This document shows positions 44,736 to 55,580 of a stretch of DNA of 64,000 bases, in pieces (position 1 is the stretch's first letter; each line of letters opens with the position of its first letter). Origin of the DNA: Furcasterigmium furcatum (lineage: Eukaryota > Ascomycota > Sordariomycetes > Glomerellales > Plectosphaerellaceae); NCBI GenBank assembly GCA_001599815.1, contig BCIA01000001.1, positions 5,972,978-6,036,977 on the forward strand. Reading direction: 5' to 3'. The notes beneath the pieces are model-generated. The model saw nothing but the letters and a program-made list of their open reading frames with translations. It was not told the origin of the DNA and made no database searches. The translations under genes and the position numbers were made by a program.

Positions 44736-45608
44736 ATGACGCTCTACTACACCCTCGTACGTCTGCTTCCTGGAGCTCTCTCCGCGCCGACTGCGAATGG
44801 ACATTGCGCGGAGGCCATTCCTCGTCGCTTGCGGCAATTTACTAACCACCTTGGCAGGTATTCATGCTGTTGATGCTGGAGATGTTGCTCTTCATGCTCC
44901 TCATCATCCCTCTCCCTTTCACCATCAAGAGGAAGCTCTTCACGTGAGTGCCGCCCCTTGACAATACCTTCTGCTTTCATCCAGACACCAAGCTAACTCC
45001 CGCCCCCTGCAGCTTCATCTCCGAAAGTCCTGTAGTCGCCAAGATTCAATACTGGATGAAGATCACCTTCGTCTTCATCCTGATCCTCTTCATCGACAGC
45101 GTCAACCGCGTCTACAGGGTCCAGATCGAGCTGGCCATTGCCACGGAGAACCAGAACAATGCGTACGTCCACCATTCCTCCCCGTGCCAGGACCACCCCC
45201 CAACGCCGCCCGCTAACACGCAGCTCCCGCAGAGCCGTCATGGGCCACGAGCGCCTCGAGGTCCAGGCCCGCAAGTTCTACTCCCAGCGCAACATGTACC
45301 TCTGCGGCTTCACCCTCTTCCTCTCCTTGATCCTCAACCGCACTTACGTCATGATCCTCGAGGTCATGCGCCTCGAGGACCGCGTCAAGGCCTTCGAGGG
45401 CACAAACGCCAACGCAAAGGAGTCCGAGAAGCTCGCCGTCTCCGGCAAGCCCGGCGAGATCGCCAAGCTGCGCGAGGAGGTCGAGCGCAAGGACCGCGAC
45501 CTCGCCAACCTCAAGAAGCAGGCCGCCCAGCTGCACAAGAGCTACGACGAGCTCAGCGACAAGTACGCCGCCGCCACGGGCGAGACCAGCGACAAGAAGG
45601 CCGACTAG
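44736..45608 (+). CDS. BAP31/Yet-family ER membrane protein
   Basis: Exons are 44736-44756, 44858-44943, 45013-45162 and 45233-45608, giving 210 aa. The first exon encodes only MTLYYTL. Three hydrophobic helices are visible (VFMLLMLEMLLFMLLIIPL; WMKITFVFILILFIDSVNRVY; NMYLCGFTLFLSLILNRTYVM), matching the BAP29/BAP31 fold, with the ER-facing motif RKFYSQRNMYL. The cytosolic tail forms a coiled coil (EVERKDRDLANLKKQ) and ends in KKAD, a canonical KKxx ER-retrieval signal. BAP31 homologues chaperone or sort membrane proteins leaving the ER; yeast Yet1 and Yet3 also tune inositol-gene expression. All intron phases are consistent. A frame-shifted longer open frame over the same region is a shadow. 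Confidence 0.9.
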
Positions 45609-46259
45609 AGCGGTGGCCCGGACACAGACCACGCCGGTTTCGCGTTGGGATACGTCATCGAGGGGGGCCGGAGGCACCCGCTCGGCGGGGCGGCCTGCCA
45701 TGCTTCACAGAGCCCCGGGGTGTCTGTGCCGGTCCCCTCGGAGACCCAGACGGTCAACCACCTCCGCGACGCTGCCCGGACGAGGATGCTCCGAAGGGTT
45801 ATTGTCCTTCATTATGCCGAAAACAGATGCGCGGAGACGGAGGAACGACTATAAAATGCGATTGATCCCTGGAGTAAGCCCATCGTGTTAGTGTTTTTCC
45901 CTTTTTTTTGCAAAGGGTCTAGGTGTATCAGACGGCGCACCGGGAAACGGTCGGTTCGCGCGGCATGCTTTAGGTTATCGGGTATGAGGCTTCTTCCATC
46001 ACCCTAGCAAGCTGGTAGCTCTAGCAAAACTTGATGAATATTGTCCCTCACGCGATATGGCCCCCATCCGGTGCATGCTAATAATGCCTTCGTCCGTCAT
46101 TGTTTCAGAGCCATCCATGCCGTTCGTATTATCACATATGCTTCCCTCCCACATAAGGGTATCACGGGCCAAAAGAAATCCGCTCCCGATGTACCTCTTT
46201 TGATCTCCCTGTCAACGCCAGCCTTGCAATGCATCTCCAGCCGCCGCGCCCTCCGGTCC
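45609..46259. other. Convergent 3' region between the BAP31-like and DUF1479 genes
   Basis: A T8-9 run lies at about 45901-45910. No gene is supported. Confidence 0.45.
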
Positions 46260-47963
46260 TCAGCACATGTCAAACCTGTCCGGGAAGAGGATCCCGTTTG
46301 CCATTCTGACGAGCGCCACCTCGTGCGAGCCCGAGGCGTCGTCTTCTTCGAACGGCATCAGCCCCATGGCTCGCAGGGCCTCGTCACCGCCGGCGTCGCT
46401 GACGTCCTGCGTCCCGGGGCGGCCGTGGTGGGTTGCCTCGCCTTTCCCTCCGCCAAAGTCGGGACAAGACTCGCCAAGCAGGAAGGCCTTGCGCTGGCGG
46501 GCGAGGTACAGCGCGTTGGTCTGTGTGAGCGGGCACGCGGGGATGTACATGATGGTCGCTGGTTCGCTGCCGGGTGTGACCCTGTCGACGCCATACACCA
46601 TGTCTGGGTGCCAGAGGACGTAGTCACCAGGCTCCACGCGGGGGATACGGACGAGGGACTTGTCCAGCTGCAGGTGGGGGTGAAGGACGGAGTTGAGCTC
46701 CTGGGTGTACGAGGGGACGGCACCCTGCAGCACGGAAGACTGGGAGAAATCGAGGGACCAGTTGTCTCGGGCGAGGAAGGCGGTTGTTGTCGGCGACGCA
46801 GCGGCGGTGACACGTGGCGAGAAGAATGGTCGGAGGAGGAAGTATGCCGTTGCCAGACGGAGCATGGGGCACAGGAGGAGTGTGCCCTCAGACGGTTCAA
46901 TGGTGGACATGGACAGCCATCCTTGGAACATCCGGTACATGGAGCACGAGCCTGCCCCGTTGTACAGATCCGAAGTGACCTTGAGGCGGCTGCTGCTCTC
47001 CCAGGGGTCGTAGTCCTCCCACCGACCCTCCCAGATGGCTCGGTAAGTGCCGGCACGGCCGTACCCGTCTGATTCCCAGCGCTCGACGCTGCCTCCGTCA
47101 ACGTGAGCGTTGAGGTGCCACGTGGAATCGCCTGGTGTCCGTACCCGGAGCCGATCAGCGTATGATACTGGAAAGTTGCTCGCTACCCTGGCGTCCTTGT
47201 CGTTTGAGTGCCAGAGGCTCATGAGAAACTTTTGAGCCGCGAGGACATTGGGGTGTCCGCGGCCCTTGACCTGCGCAGGCGTCCAATAGATCCCCATCAG
47301 GTGAGGGTCGCGAGTCGGCCACGCTTTGGTCCCAGGATTGCTACCGAGATACTCGTCCGTCTCCTCCTTCCACTCGTTGACGTCTTCTGAGGGAACAACG
47401 TGTCTGATGATGGCGGCCCCCCGTTTCTTGAGTTTGGCAGTAAATTCAGTCACCTTGTTCCTGTCCTCGAAGTCGGCGAATTCGATAGTGGGGATGATGT
47501 CTGATTTTGTGACCTCGATGACAGCAATCTCAGCCCTGAGGGCGACCAGGAGCCGCTCCCAAGAATCGACGATGGCATTTTCCCTGCCCGCGATGAGTCC
47601 TTGCTTGATCTGTGCAAACCTCTGAGGCAGCGGCGGCGGCGTGTCAAAGTTGATTGGTGTGCTGGTACCGTCGGTTTGGGCAACGGAACGGGTAGGGAGA
47701 GTGTACTGAGCCGGGAGTGTCGGTGGCAGCGCCGCCGGTGGCGAAGTCATCTCAAAATTCATGCTCGACCAGTCCTGCTGTTGGAACTGAGTGAACTGGT
47801 TCAGGTCGTACGGGAGTGACTGCGTCCACAGCATGCTAGGAGGATCGAACGATGTCAGCGGCATGCTGTACAAGTCCGTCGACGTGAAGGGCATCGACGG
47901 AAGCGCAAAGGCATCGTCGTAGCCGAAGAACTGGTCATCGTCGGGCCACTGGTCGTCCTGCAT
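46260..47963 (-). CDS. DUF1479 family protein, putative 2-oxoglutarate/Fe(II) oxygenase (YbiU-like)
   Basis: The frame contains no introns. The family core is clear: RFAQIKQGLIAGREN, KLKKRGAAIIRHVVPSEDVNEWKE, YWTPAQVKGRGHPNVLAAQKF, the metal-binding HVDGGSVERWE (about residue 288), WEGRWEDYDPWE, CSMYRMFQGWLSMSTIEPSEGTLLLCP and the distal His in LWHPDMVYGVDR (about residue 450). DUF1479 proteins share the jelly-roll fold of 2OG oxygenases; the substrate is unknown. The start is uncertain. The ATG at 47963 gives 567 aa with an acidic, Gln/Ser/Pro-rich extension of about 110 residues before the core. The ATG giving MTSPPAALPP within that extension would produce a more usual length, and upstream in-frame ATGs at 48134 and 48416 add sequence that looks non-coding. 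Confidence 0.8.
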   Translation of the reverse strand: MQDDQWPDDDQFFGYDDAFALPSMPFTSTDLYSMPLTSFDPPSMLWTQSLPYDLNQFTQFQQQDWSSMNFEMTSPPAALPPTLPAQYTLPTRSVAQTDGTSTPINFDTPPPLPQRFAQIKQGLIAGRENAIVDSWERLLVALRAEIAVIEVTKSDIIPTIEFADFEDRNKVTEFTAKLKKRGAAIIRHVVPSEDVNEWKEETDEYLGSNPGTKAWPTRDPHLMGIYWTPAQVKGRGHPNVLAAQKFLMSLWHSNDKDARVASNFPVSYADRLRVRTPGDSTWHLNAHVDGGSVERWESDGYGRAGTYRAIWEGRWEDYDPWESSSRLKVTSDLYNGAGSCSMYRMFQGWLSMSTIEPSEGTLLLCPMLRLATAYFLLRPFFSPRVTAAASPTTTAFLARDNWSLDFSQSSVLQGAVPSYTQELNSVLHPHLQLDKSLVRIPRVEPGDYVLWHPDMVYGVDRVTPGSEPATIMYIPACPLTQTNALYLARQRKAFLLGESCPDFGGGKGEATHHGRPGTQDVSDAGGDEALRAMGLMPFEEDDASGSHEVALVRMANGILFPDRFDMC

Positions 47964-48591
47964 CGTGGGCTGTGGGAGGCCGGCGTCAGCCGGATATCGC
48001 CGATGAGTTTCGTTCCTGGTCAGCCGGAGCGTGTTGGGGCAGCGTTCGGGGTTGACTTCTTGCTTGGGCGCCCGCGAGATGCGTCCGGAATGAAAGGAGA
48101 CGGTGCCTGGATGAGCAAAGCTGAGTCTGGGCATGACCCCACATTGTTGATCCGCCTCCGACTGTGGTGACTGACTATTCCCCGCGTGCGAGAACAAGGG
48201 TCCGGGTGGTGAGGGGCAAGTGTGCTTGGGCAAGTTCCAGGCCTCAACCCCGCGAAGCCACTGGCCACCCAAGCCAAGGTCTCTGAAGTGACTAAAATGC
48301 AGGGGCTGACTGAACAGCAACGGTTGGCTTGACGGGGATTGGTGTGGACAGCCAGCGACCGTGAGTGGACTGGATCCAGTTGTCGACGTCCCAATGGCCA
48401 CCCTTGCCGACGGCATCCATCGTGGCCTTCCTTACAATATCTGATGTCAGGACAGTGGATAATGCGCAGGTACACTTTGTCCTCAGCAGCGCGGCTAGCG
48501 GTAACGGGCACCTAAAAGACCTCTGTAGCACCAGTAACGACCAAGCATCGATTCCCAAATCATACGAGACGTGGGCAATGTCTCTTGGAAT
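47964..48591. other. Upstream region of the DUF1479 gene
   Basis: The DUF1479 frame stays open through most of this stretch up to 48416, but the encoded residues look like translated leader. No separate gene is seen. Confidence 0.4.
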
Positions 48592-49513
48592 TCAGGCACC
48601 CTTGCCCCGTTTCGACCGCCGCAGAGACGGCTGTGTCTCCGTCGTCTCTTCAGGAGTGGCTTTCCGCTTCACTGTGGCCGATTTCTTCTTTTCCGGAGCT
48701 TGTGGCGCTGCTTTTCCCGGTTTGCCTGGTTTGCTGGGAGCAGATTTGCCGGGAACCACCCCTCCATCTGTGCCTTGCTTCATGAGAACATAAGCCACTT
48801 TCTCGATGTCCAAGGCGCTGACATCCAAACGCTTCATCAGATGCTGAGATTCGGAAATCAGGGCCTCATACTCTTTCATGGTGTACTTGAGTGATTCTGA
48901 GCGGCCATCGTTGCACAGCCAGTAGTAAGCCTCATCCGAGAAGAACGGCACCTTGGTAGGGAAATGGACAGCGAGGAGGAGCGAGGCAGTTGCCGGGCCG
49001 ATGCCGCGAAGCTTAGTGAGGGTATTCAGAGTTTTGGAGACATCCGAAGCCTTTCCGTACACAACGAGAGCCTCTGATATGTTGTCCTGGACGGCAGCGG
49101 AGTCATTTGACGAGACGAGCTTCATCAAAGTCGGCCTAAATTTTCCGTGTCGTCTGAATTTGTCAGTCTAGGCCACTTGTTGGTGCCCAGGGGGAAACGC
49201 AGGAGCAGCTTCTGCACTCACAATTTCCAGTCAACCAAGGTCTTGACGTCGTCATGGGACATGGGCCTCGAGGGCTTTTCCTGCTGGAAAAGCCGGGGAC
49301 CCTCGTCATATCGAAATCTGTCCAGCTCTTCGAGGCTCTTTTGGCCAGGTTTCACTGCAAGGCAGTATCAGTACCAGCAGGACAAGGCGAGAACAAGCCA
49401 GACTCACCACCCTTGGATGTTGAGATGAACTCCACGAACGGCCCGTACCTCGCCAGGACATCATCAAACTCTTGGCGGGTGATGCTTCGAGGTGAAACAG
49501 CATCTGGCGCCAT
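48592..49513 (-). CDS. Conserved fungal protein with helix-hairpin-helix motif, function unknown
   Basis: Exons in transcript order are 49513-49408, 49354-49222 and 49153-48592, giving 266 aa, with introns of 53 and 68 bp. The recognisable motif is LTKLRGIGPATASLLLAV, an HhH-type DNA-binding turn like those in DNA glycosylases, followed by PFFSDEAYYWL, which parallels the region after the hairpin in the HhH-GPD fold. I do not see the full glycosylase domain or its catalytic Lys/Asp arrangement. The C-terminus is Lys/Pro-rich and basic (KKKSATVKRKATPEE, RRSKRGKGA), suggesting a nuclear protein. It shares a 644-bp divergent promoter with the small zinc-protein gene. DNA binding is inference from the hairpin; no enzymatic role is claimed. 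Confidence 0.78.
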
Positions 49514-50157
49514 GACAGCGACAACTCGGGTTTGTGTTTCTCTAAGAGGCCGCAGGGGGATGGAGGTCCGTCGTGAACGGACAATTGGGGTGAGCAGGCA
49601 ATGAGGTAGCTGGGGATAGACAATTCAGAAATCAGAGAACTGTTGACGGGGGGGGAATCCAGAAGAATCTGTCTATGCGGTGAGAAGGAGAAATCCTGGT
49701 GCCCAGCATTCATCCCTGATGACGGAAGGAACATCACAGCTTCAGGCAGTTGTAGACAGACCCGATAAGATAAGGTGCCAAAACACTGTTGAAACTGGAC
49801 CGTGCACACCCTAGCACCAAGTCCAGACTTTCCAGTTCAGCATGTTTCTGCCGGCGGACCACCCGATTGGCACATGGGGTTTCTACTGGCGCCGCTGAAG
49901 CCACATGCAGCGCAGCGCCGGAATCCACTGGGCGGACAGCCCGTGGTCCCCTAAAAATATTCCTCGACTCGCGGGGCACCACCCCAGTTGAACGCTCTTT
50001 TCTCCCTCTGCTCACATTCTTCCCTCTCCATTCTACCATACCGACCCTCCCTTGTCTTGTCCTCCAACGTTCGACGGCCTTGCTATACCACGCGACAATT
50101 GTGCGCTGATCCAACCAGTACATTCCCACGTCACTACAACCCAGCACACCTTTCAAA
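49514..50157. other. Divergent promoter of the HhH protein and the 74-aa zinc protein
   Basis: The tandem GATA motif at 49764-49774 lies here. There is no gene; the last 200 bp are C/T-rich. Confidence 0.45.
49764..49774 (+). promoter_or_regulatory. Tandem GATA motif (GATAA)2G
   Basis: GATAAGATAAG lies 251 bp from the HhH-protein start and 384 bp from the zinc-protein start. It is identical to 2673-2683 (minus) and 55782-55792. Confidence 0.45.
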
Positions 50158-50585
50158 ATGGGCAACGTGAGTGGCGCCGCCCAGAGCCGGGAATACCCTC
50201 GAAAACGTTCGGTGGCACTGATACATTTTCCTCTTACAGGGCGCCAGGGCTCAGCAGAAGCGGGAACGCAACGCAAAGGATGCAAAGGGCGTGGCCAAGT
50301 CGCAGCTGAAAGTTGTATGTCTTCCTGTCTTGTGTCGTCCTTCTAGGCTGTTCGTCCACTGACACCAACCCTTTCAGAACGCTGCCGCCAAGGATATCCA
50401 GTGTGTTATCTGCAAGGCCACTTTCCTCAAGACCACCAAGGCCCCCGCGTATGTTCTTACAGCTACCTATCACCAAGCCGGAAAGCAATCCTGGATCTAA
50501 CAGCCGGTGCCACAGTCTGACCGAGCACGCCGATAACAAGCACAAGAAGACGATGGCCGACTGCTTCCCTACCTTCGGCCAGTAA
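50158..50585 (+). CDS. Small zinc-binding protein, DUF1909/ZNF706-like
   Basis: Exons are 50158-50166, 50240-50314, 50378-50448 and 50516-50585, giving 74 aa; the first exon encodes only MGN. The N-terminus (GARAQQKRERNAKDAKGVAKSQLK) is the SERF/4F5-like Lys/Arg/Gln-rich block, followed by a C2H2-type zinc site formed by CVIC and HADNKH, and the ending ADCFPTFGQ. This organisation matches the At2g23090/ZNF706 family found across eukaryotes, whose molecular role is not settled. The second donor is set at GTATGT (50315), which keeps the Val-Asn junction typical of the family. The three introns in 428 bp make this gene easy to miss. Confidence 0.87.
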
Positions 50586-50857
50586 TTTGGCGCGTCGGAT
50601 ATCCTGACGGCGAATAGAGAAACGAAGTGACGATGTCGAGCGAGAGAGGCTCACCGGGAAATAGACCGAGGTGTGGCAAGGACATATAGCGTTGGCGCAT
50701 GGGATCCTTTCTTATACCAGGCGAAAGAATATACAGTTGTTCAGATGCAGCCTCACCAGATGGCAAAACTCCAGGTCATGATGCAGTTGCGCGGCATTCC
50801 CGAACGATACGGGACAGCTATGACGAGCTCGGTGCGTTGCCACGGGCCATTATTCGG

Positions 50858-52025
50858 CTACGCAGCCTTCGTCTTCGCCTCCTCCCTGCGAATGTCCGCC
50901 AGGATATCCGGATACCACCTCTCCCCCACGTCCGGATGGCTCTTCACCCTATTCCTGAGCGTCGCCTCGCCCAGTGTCTTCGCCACGCCGCCCTTCCGGA
51001 ACGTGAACTCGACATCATCCAGCCTCGTCCCGCCATTCTGCTCGATCACCCGCCTCCTCTGCTCCTTCACCTCCTCCGGCACCGCCCCCACGCCCACATT
51101 CTCGAGGTCGTCAAACTCGGCATCCCCGCGCACGCCCTGGAAGAACGGGATCGAGAACCGCGCCCCCGTCCCCGCGGCGGGAGACAGCACCCGGTGCGTC
51201 GTGGACATGCACACCCCCTGCGTCAGCGCCTCCAGGCCCTGCCCGATCGCCACGACCAGCGTCCCGTCCACCGGCGGGCAGTCGATCCACTCCCCACGCA
51301 TGTTCTGCACCTGCAGCCCGCGGTGCCCGCTCGCCTGGAGCAGGTAGCTCGAGAGCATGCTGTCCTTGTGCGGGCCGACGCCCTGGCCCTGCGCGCCCGC
51401 GCCGAGCCCGAGCTCCTGCAGGTCCGGGTACTTGACGATCTTGAGCTTGTGCTGCTGATCCGCGTCGAAGTACTTGTTGAAGGCGTTGGCGGGGAGCCCG
51501 ATGGCCTCAGCGATCAGGGAGGTGAAGGCGATGGAGATGGCGCCCATGCGGGACATGTAGTCCGTGAAGGTCTCGCGGAAGCGAGGGGCGGCAGACGGGG
51601 AGGGCCACTGGTTTGGCGCCAGGAGGTTGTAGTACAGCGGATCTGAGTCTGAGGGCACGGGGTGTTCTGTGGACAGATCGATCTGTTCCCTGTGGTCGAT
51701 CTCGCCGGCGGTAATCTCGGCTGAGAGGCGGGAGTAGCCGAGGAACGATTTGGCGTTCTTCATCTCAATCTTGAGTCTATCTGCGTGTTAGGAAGCAGCT
51801 CAAGGACAGGGTAGCCGAGACTCACTTGTCCTCCTCGGGGATGTCGAAGAATGAGACGCCCTCCTGCTTGACCTGCTGAAACAGCTCGTCCGGGATGCCG
51901 ACGTTCTTCAAGTAGAGGAATCCAACTTCCATGAGGGCATGTCGGAGGTCCTCAAGGAACTGAGGCTTTGTGCTTGCATCTTTGGCCAGGGCCAGGTCCA
52001 GAATCGGGATAGATGTGAACGACAT
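50858..52025 (-). CDS. 2-oxoglutarate/Fe(II)-dependent dioxygenase, isopenicillin N synthase-like
   Basis: Exons in transcript order are 52025-51826 and 51776-50858, giving 372 aa; the intron is 49 bp. The DIOX_N domain is seen at the start (SIPILDLALAK...LRHALMEVGFLYLKNVGIP, FFDIPEEDK, then NAKSFLGYSRL). The catalytic core has the iron-binding HxD in GPHKDSMLSSYLLQ (about residue 200), the distal His in STTHRVLSP (about 257) and the 2OG-binding Arg-x-Ser in GARFSIPFF. These are the standard ligands, so the protein should be catalytically competent. The fungal members of this family act in varied secondary or catabolic steps; the substrate cannot be read here and no biosynthetic cluster surrounds it. 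Confidence 0.88.
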
Positions 52026-52559
52026 GGCCGCGGCCGTTTCTTATTGAGCGGGGTATAAGTGGATGGTGACAACCCTGACTTGTGTGCTTAGACCGCTTGA
52101 CGAAGATCACTGAGTCGAAAGGTGACAAGAGTCAGATTCGTGTGAAGTCGAAAATAGATGGTGTTCAAGGAACTCAGTCATACCGTTGTCAACTAAGGGC
52201 GTCCCAATCACCTCATCGGCCCATGAGGCGATGGCGTAATTCTGGCCGACTGGTGGTCCCGCCTCTCCGGCCTCCGCATCCACCTCGGCGGACGGGAGGG
52301 CAGCGGTTCCCCGCTCGTCACCACACAGTCCGAAGATCCCTCCAGGCGCTAACTCACTGCTGGATACGCACACTTCTTGGCATTCGCTCGTTATCAAGTC
52401 GAGGATACAAGGTAGCTTCAATAGTAGATGGTTAACAGGGTTCGATTGTGCCATCTTCCCATACATTGTAACGCCATGCAGTCATGTGCAAGATGCCCCT
52501 TCTTTTTAGTACTCCCTCCCATGCTAATAAACAAGCCCGACAGGGCCGCGAAGCAGAGC
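52026..52559. other. Intergenic region between the 2OG oxygenase start and the UTP17 stop
   Basis: No gene is seen; the short open frames here are not credible. Confidence 0.45.
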
Positions 52560-55500
52560 TCAGGAGGTTGCCAGTGGCTTCCCGCCCAAGAGGTCCGTGA
52601 CCTTATAGAACATGTCCTCGATCGAAGGCATAGCGAAGGCCGGGGCCGCGTCGAAGAGCTCCGCCAACTTCTGCCTCGAGACAACCGCGGCATGCGTATC
52701 GTCATCGTCATCCAGGTCCATGCCCTCTGCCCTGCCGGGACCCTCATCCTCGCTGGCCTCGTCGTCCTCTTCCATGACGATCGTGCCGTTGACCTCGTCC
52801 TCGTCTACCTCCTCAATGACAACATTGTCAAGGCGGAGGTCCTCCAGGGGCCGCGACAGCGATACAGCAGCTTGGTCTGAGGTCTCCGAGACGGTCCACA
52901 GCTGTGCTGCGTCGTCTATGGCGACAAAGCCAGAAGAGCTGCGTGATGACACTAGGCTGAGGATGCGGTGCGGGATAGACTTCATGCACAAGGGCTGGGG
53001 CTCCTCGGGCTTGAAAACCGCAACGTCCGACGAATCCTTGTCAGGGACAACCAACGCCAGTGTCCGGGATCGCTTGTCCACGGCCAGGTGTGTGAACGAC
53101 GGGGCGGCCCGGTCCTCTTGTTTCGGAAGACTCACGCCGTATTGGAGCTCATCCGCAACGACGTCGTACACCCGCAGATCATCGGAGAGGATGATGACGT
53201 AGGGTGACAAGACCTCGAGTCGTCGAACGGCTCCCTTCCACATATTCTCCAGAGTCGACCGCACCTCGCCGGTGTGGGTGTCGACAATGTACACAGTGCC
53301 ATCGTGTCGTCCGCCGAATGCCACGAAGAGCGTCGAGCCGTCCTCTGAGAAACTCAGGCTTCCTTGTCGCTGATCGAGTCGGCCGCTGTCAGTCACGGGA
53401 AGCATGTCGGCGCCAACGTTGCTACCCATGCCCACCGTCAGGGTGCAGCCCCACGACTGCAGTGCCTGGCCCTTGGTGTCTGTGGCGGTGATGCCGTCGT
53501 GCTGTCTTGTCTTGAACGACCAGATTCTTACGAGGCCGTCATCACCGAGAGTGGCGAATCTCGGAGACGCGGGGTCGGCTGCGAGTGACAAAATGGGCTC
53601 AGGCCGGCTGGTAGAGTGAGGAGAGTTGATACGAGAAGTGAGAGCCAGCTGCTCCTCGTCCTCGTCCACAGCCCAAAACTTGAGGAAGACTTCTCGCCGG
53701 TCCTGGAGGAACTGTTCGCGGGTCTCTGCTGACATGTTCTCGATATCTCTCAGTGGTGGTTGCCAGTCATCGACGCTGGCCAGATGCTTGCCGTCTGAGG
53801 AGAAGGCGAGATGTGTGATGGTAGGCTCGGAAATGGCGTTGCCCTTGGAGCTGATATTGACATCGGTGGGCTGCGTTCTGGCCAGAGCCTGTTTCGAAGT
53901 GCTGCGAAGTGTCTCCAAATCGACAGTCTGGAGAATAGGCGCTGACTGGTGAGAGCCAGACATGACGGCTTGTTGACCTGCACCAACACAGACGTGGAGC
54001 TTCGAAGGGTTGAGGGGGTCCATCACCGCGGGGACTGGATTTCGGACCTCCTGAGCCACATCTGCGAGTCGCAGAACAAGGGAGTCCTTGGGCTGCATGA
54101 AGTAGCGGGCAGCTGACTGAATACCAGAAACATAGAAGATCGGCTTCATCTCGGAGGTCGACACGATCATGGCTGAGTTGTCGTCGAGGTGGACGGCGTA
54201 CGATGATCCAGAAGGCGAGACCGTGATGTTCTCGACACTACCGGAGAGATGAGGCAGATGAGTCTTCTTGCCTGTGTCAACTTGCCACAGCACGAGCGAG
54301 TTCTCTGAGCCACCAGAGATCATGTAGTTACCTGAATCGAATTAGCAACTGGAAGGGAAGAGGTTCTCTTTGGCTAAACATACCATCGCTTGACCACTTG
54401 AGACTGTGGACCGCTCTCCTGTGCCAATGGAACTGGCGTGCTTGGACCGACTTGGACTTGGATGCCTTCAAGTTATGAAGGACATTGATGATGTCATTAT
54501 AGACAAACAGGTGGCCTCTGGCGCAGCCGACAATGAGATCCAGAACATCGAAGGCCTGCAAGGCCTGCTTCTTCGGTTGCTTCTTCGACGCAACAGGCTC
54601 GGGCTTGGCTGTAACCTTCATGTCGACGGCGCAGGGGATATCCGCAGTGTCGAATGAGTAGAACTCGCCCTCAAGCTCTGCCTTTCCTTGCACAACCTGC
54701 ACTGCTCCGACAACAAGGCCCTCTGCAGAAGCTCCCACGATGAACTTCCCGTCGCTGGTGGACCGCACAAGGTGTATCCTCTGGCCTGGCTGCTGGGACC
54801 GCAACAGAACGGTGGACAGGTGAGAGTCCTTGACTCGGTAGTAGGCCGTGATGGTGCTCTCTTGCTTCTTCTGCTGCTCGGAAACATAGAGCACGTCGAC
54901 GGTTGACTTGTTCAGCTTGATAGATGAGACACACATGTCCAAAAGACTCATGGACTTGGTATACAGGGTGTCTTCTGGCTGGGTCCCGTGCCGCCAATTG
55001 ACCTTCCATATCCTACCATCAGAGCATCCGATCCACACAAAGTCAGGCTCTGCCGGGGAGAGCCATGTTGCTACGATCGAAGCTGCGATCTTGTGGCCAC
55101 CTTCTTTGCTCTTGACGGCGATCGGGAGAGAAATCTGACGAACGAGGAGGGAGTCGGAGACGGTGTAAATCTTGAGGGAAGTGTTGTGGGTGAGGATTAG
55201 GTGCCTGAGGGATTTCTATTAGCATCACAAAGATCTGGGACGTCTGGGATGCAAGAGACTTACTTTTCGTCGACAGAGAAGACGGGGTCGATGTCCGCGA
55301 TCCTGCCACCAACAGGTGAACTGAGCTCCCAGCGGCTGGCTGGACCATCTGCAACGGCGTCATATTTGCCATTGGGCAGCTTGCCATCCAACGCTCCAGC
55401 CTTGAGGTCAGCCAAGACCTTCAGCGCGTTGTCCTTGAGGTCGGAAGCATCAGAAGACTGCTTCCCGGAGAGCTTCTCGTTCTGCTGCCGGTGTCGCTTC

Positions 55501-55580
55501 GGTGTGCGCTCCTTATCCTGCGTGTCGGCCCTTTTCCTCTTCTTTTCGGCATCCTTTTTGTGATCTGACTTTCCGGCCAT
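52560..55580 (-). CDS. UTP17: U3 snoRNP t-UTP component UTP17/NAN1 (WDR75), WD-repeat protein
   Basis: Exons in transcript order are 55580-55264, 55204-54384 and 54331-52560, giving 969 aa, with introns of 59 and 52 bp. A basic Lys/Arg-rich N-terminus (KKRKRADTQDKERTPKRHRQQ) is followed by two beta-propellers built from WD-type repeats: FVWIGCSDGRIWKVN, RAVHSLKWSSDGNYMISGGSENSLVLWQVDTG, THLAFSSDGKHLASVD, FATLGDDGLVRIWSF. The C-terminal part has acidic stretches (EEDDEASEDEG, DLDDDDD) and ends near LAELFDAAPAFAMPSIEDMFYKVTDLLG, the conserved tail of NAN1/WDR75. The t-UTP complex links rDNA transcription by Pol I to early 18S rRNA processing in the nucleolus. It is divergent from RPB10, a shared Pol I/II/III subunit. 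Confidence 0.88.

Noticed and set aside
44948..45865. 305-codon frame overlapping the BAP31-like gene
   Set aside because: It reads through introns and is out of frame with conserved exons; residues after the first part are Pro/Arg/Gly filler.
50699..51646. 315-codon antisense frame over the 2OG oxygenase
   Set aside because: Shadow frame of Arg/Leu/Pro-rich composition; the sense strand has all the iron ligands.
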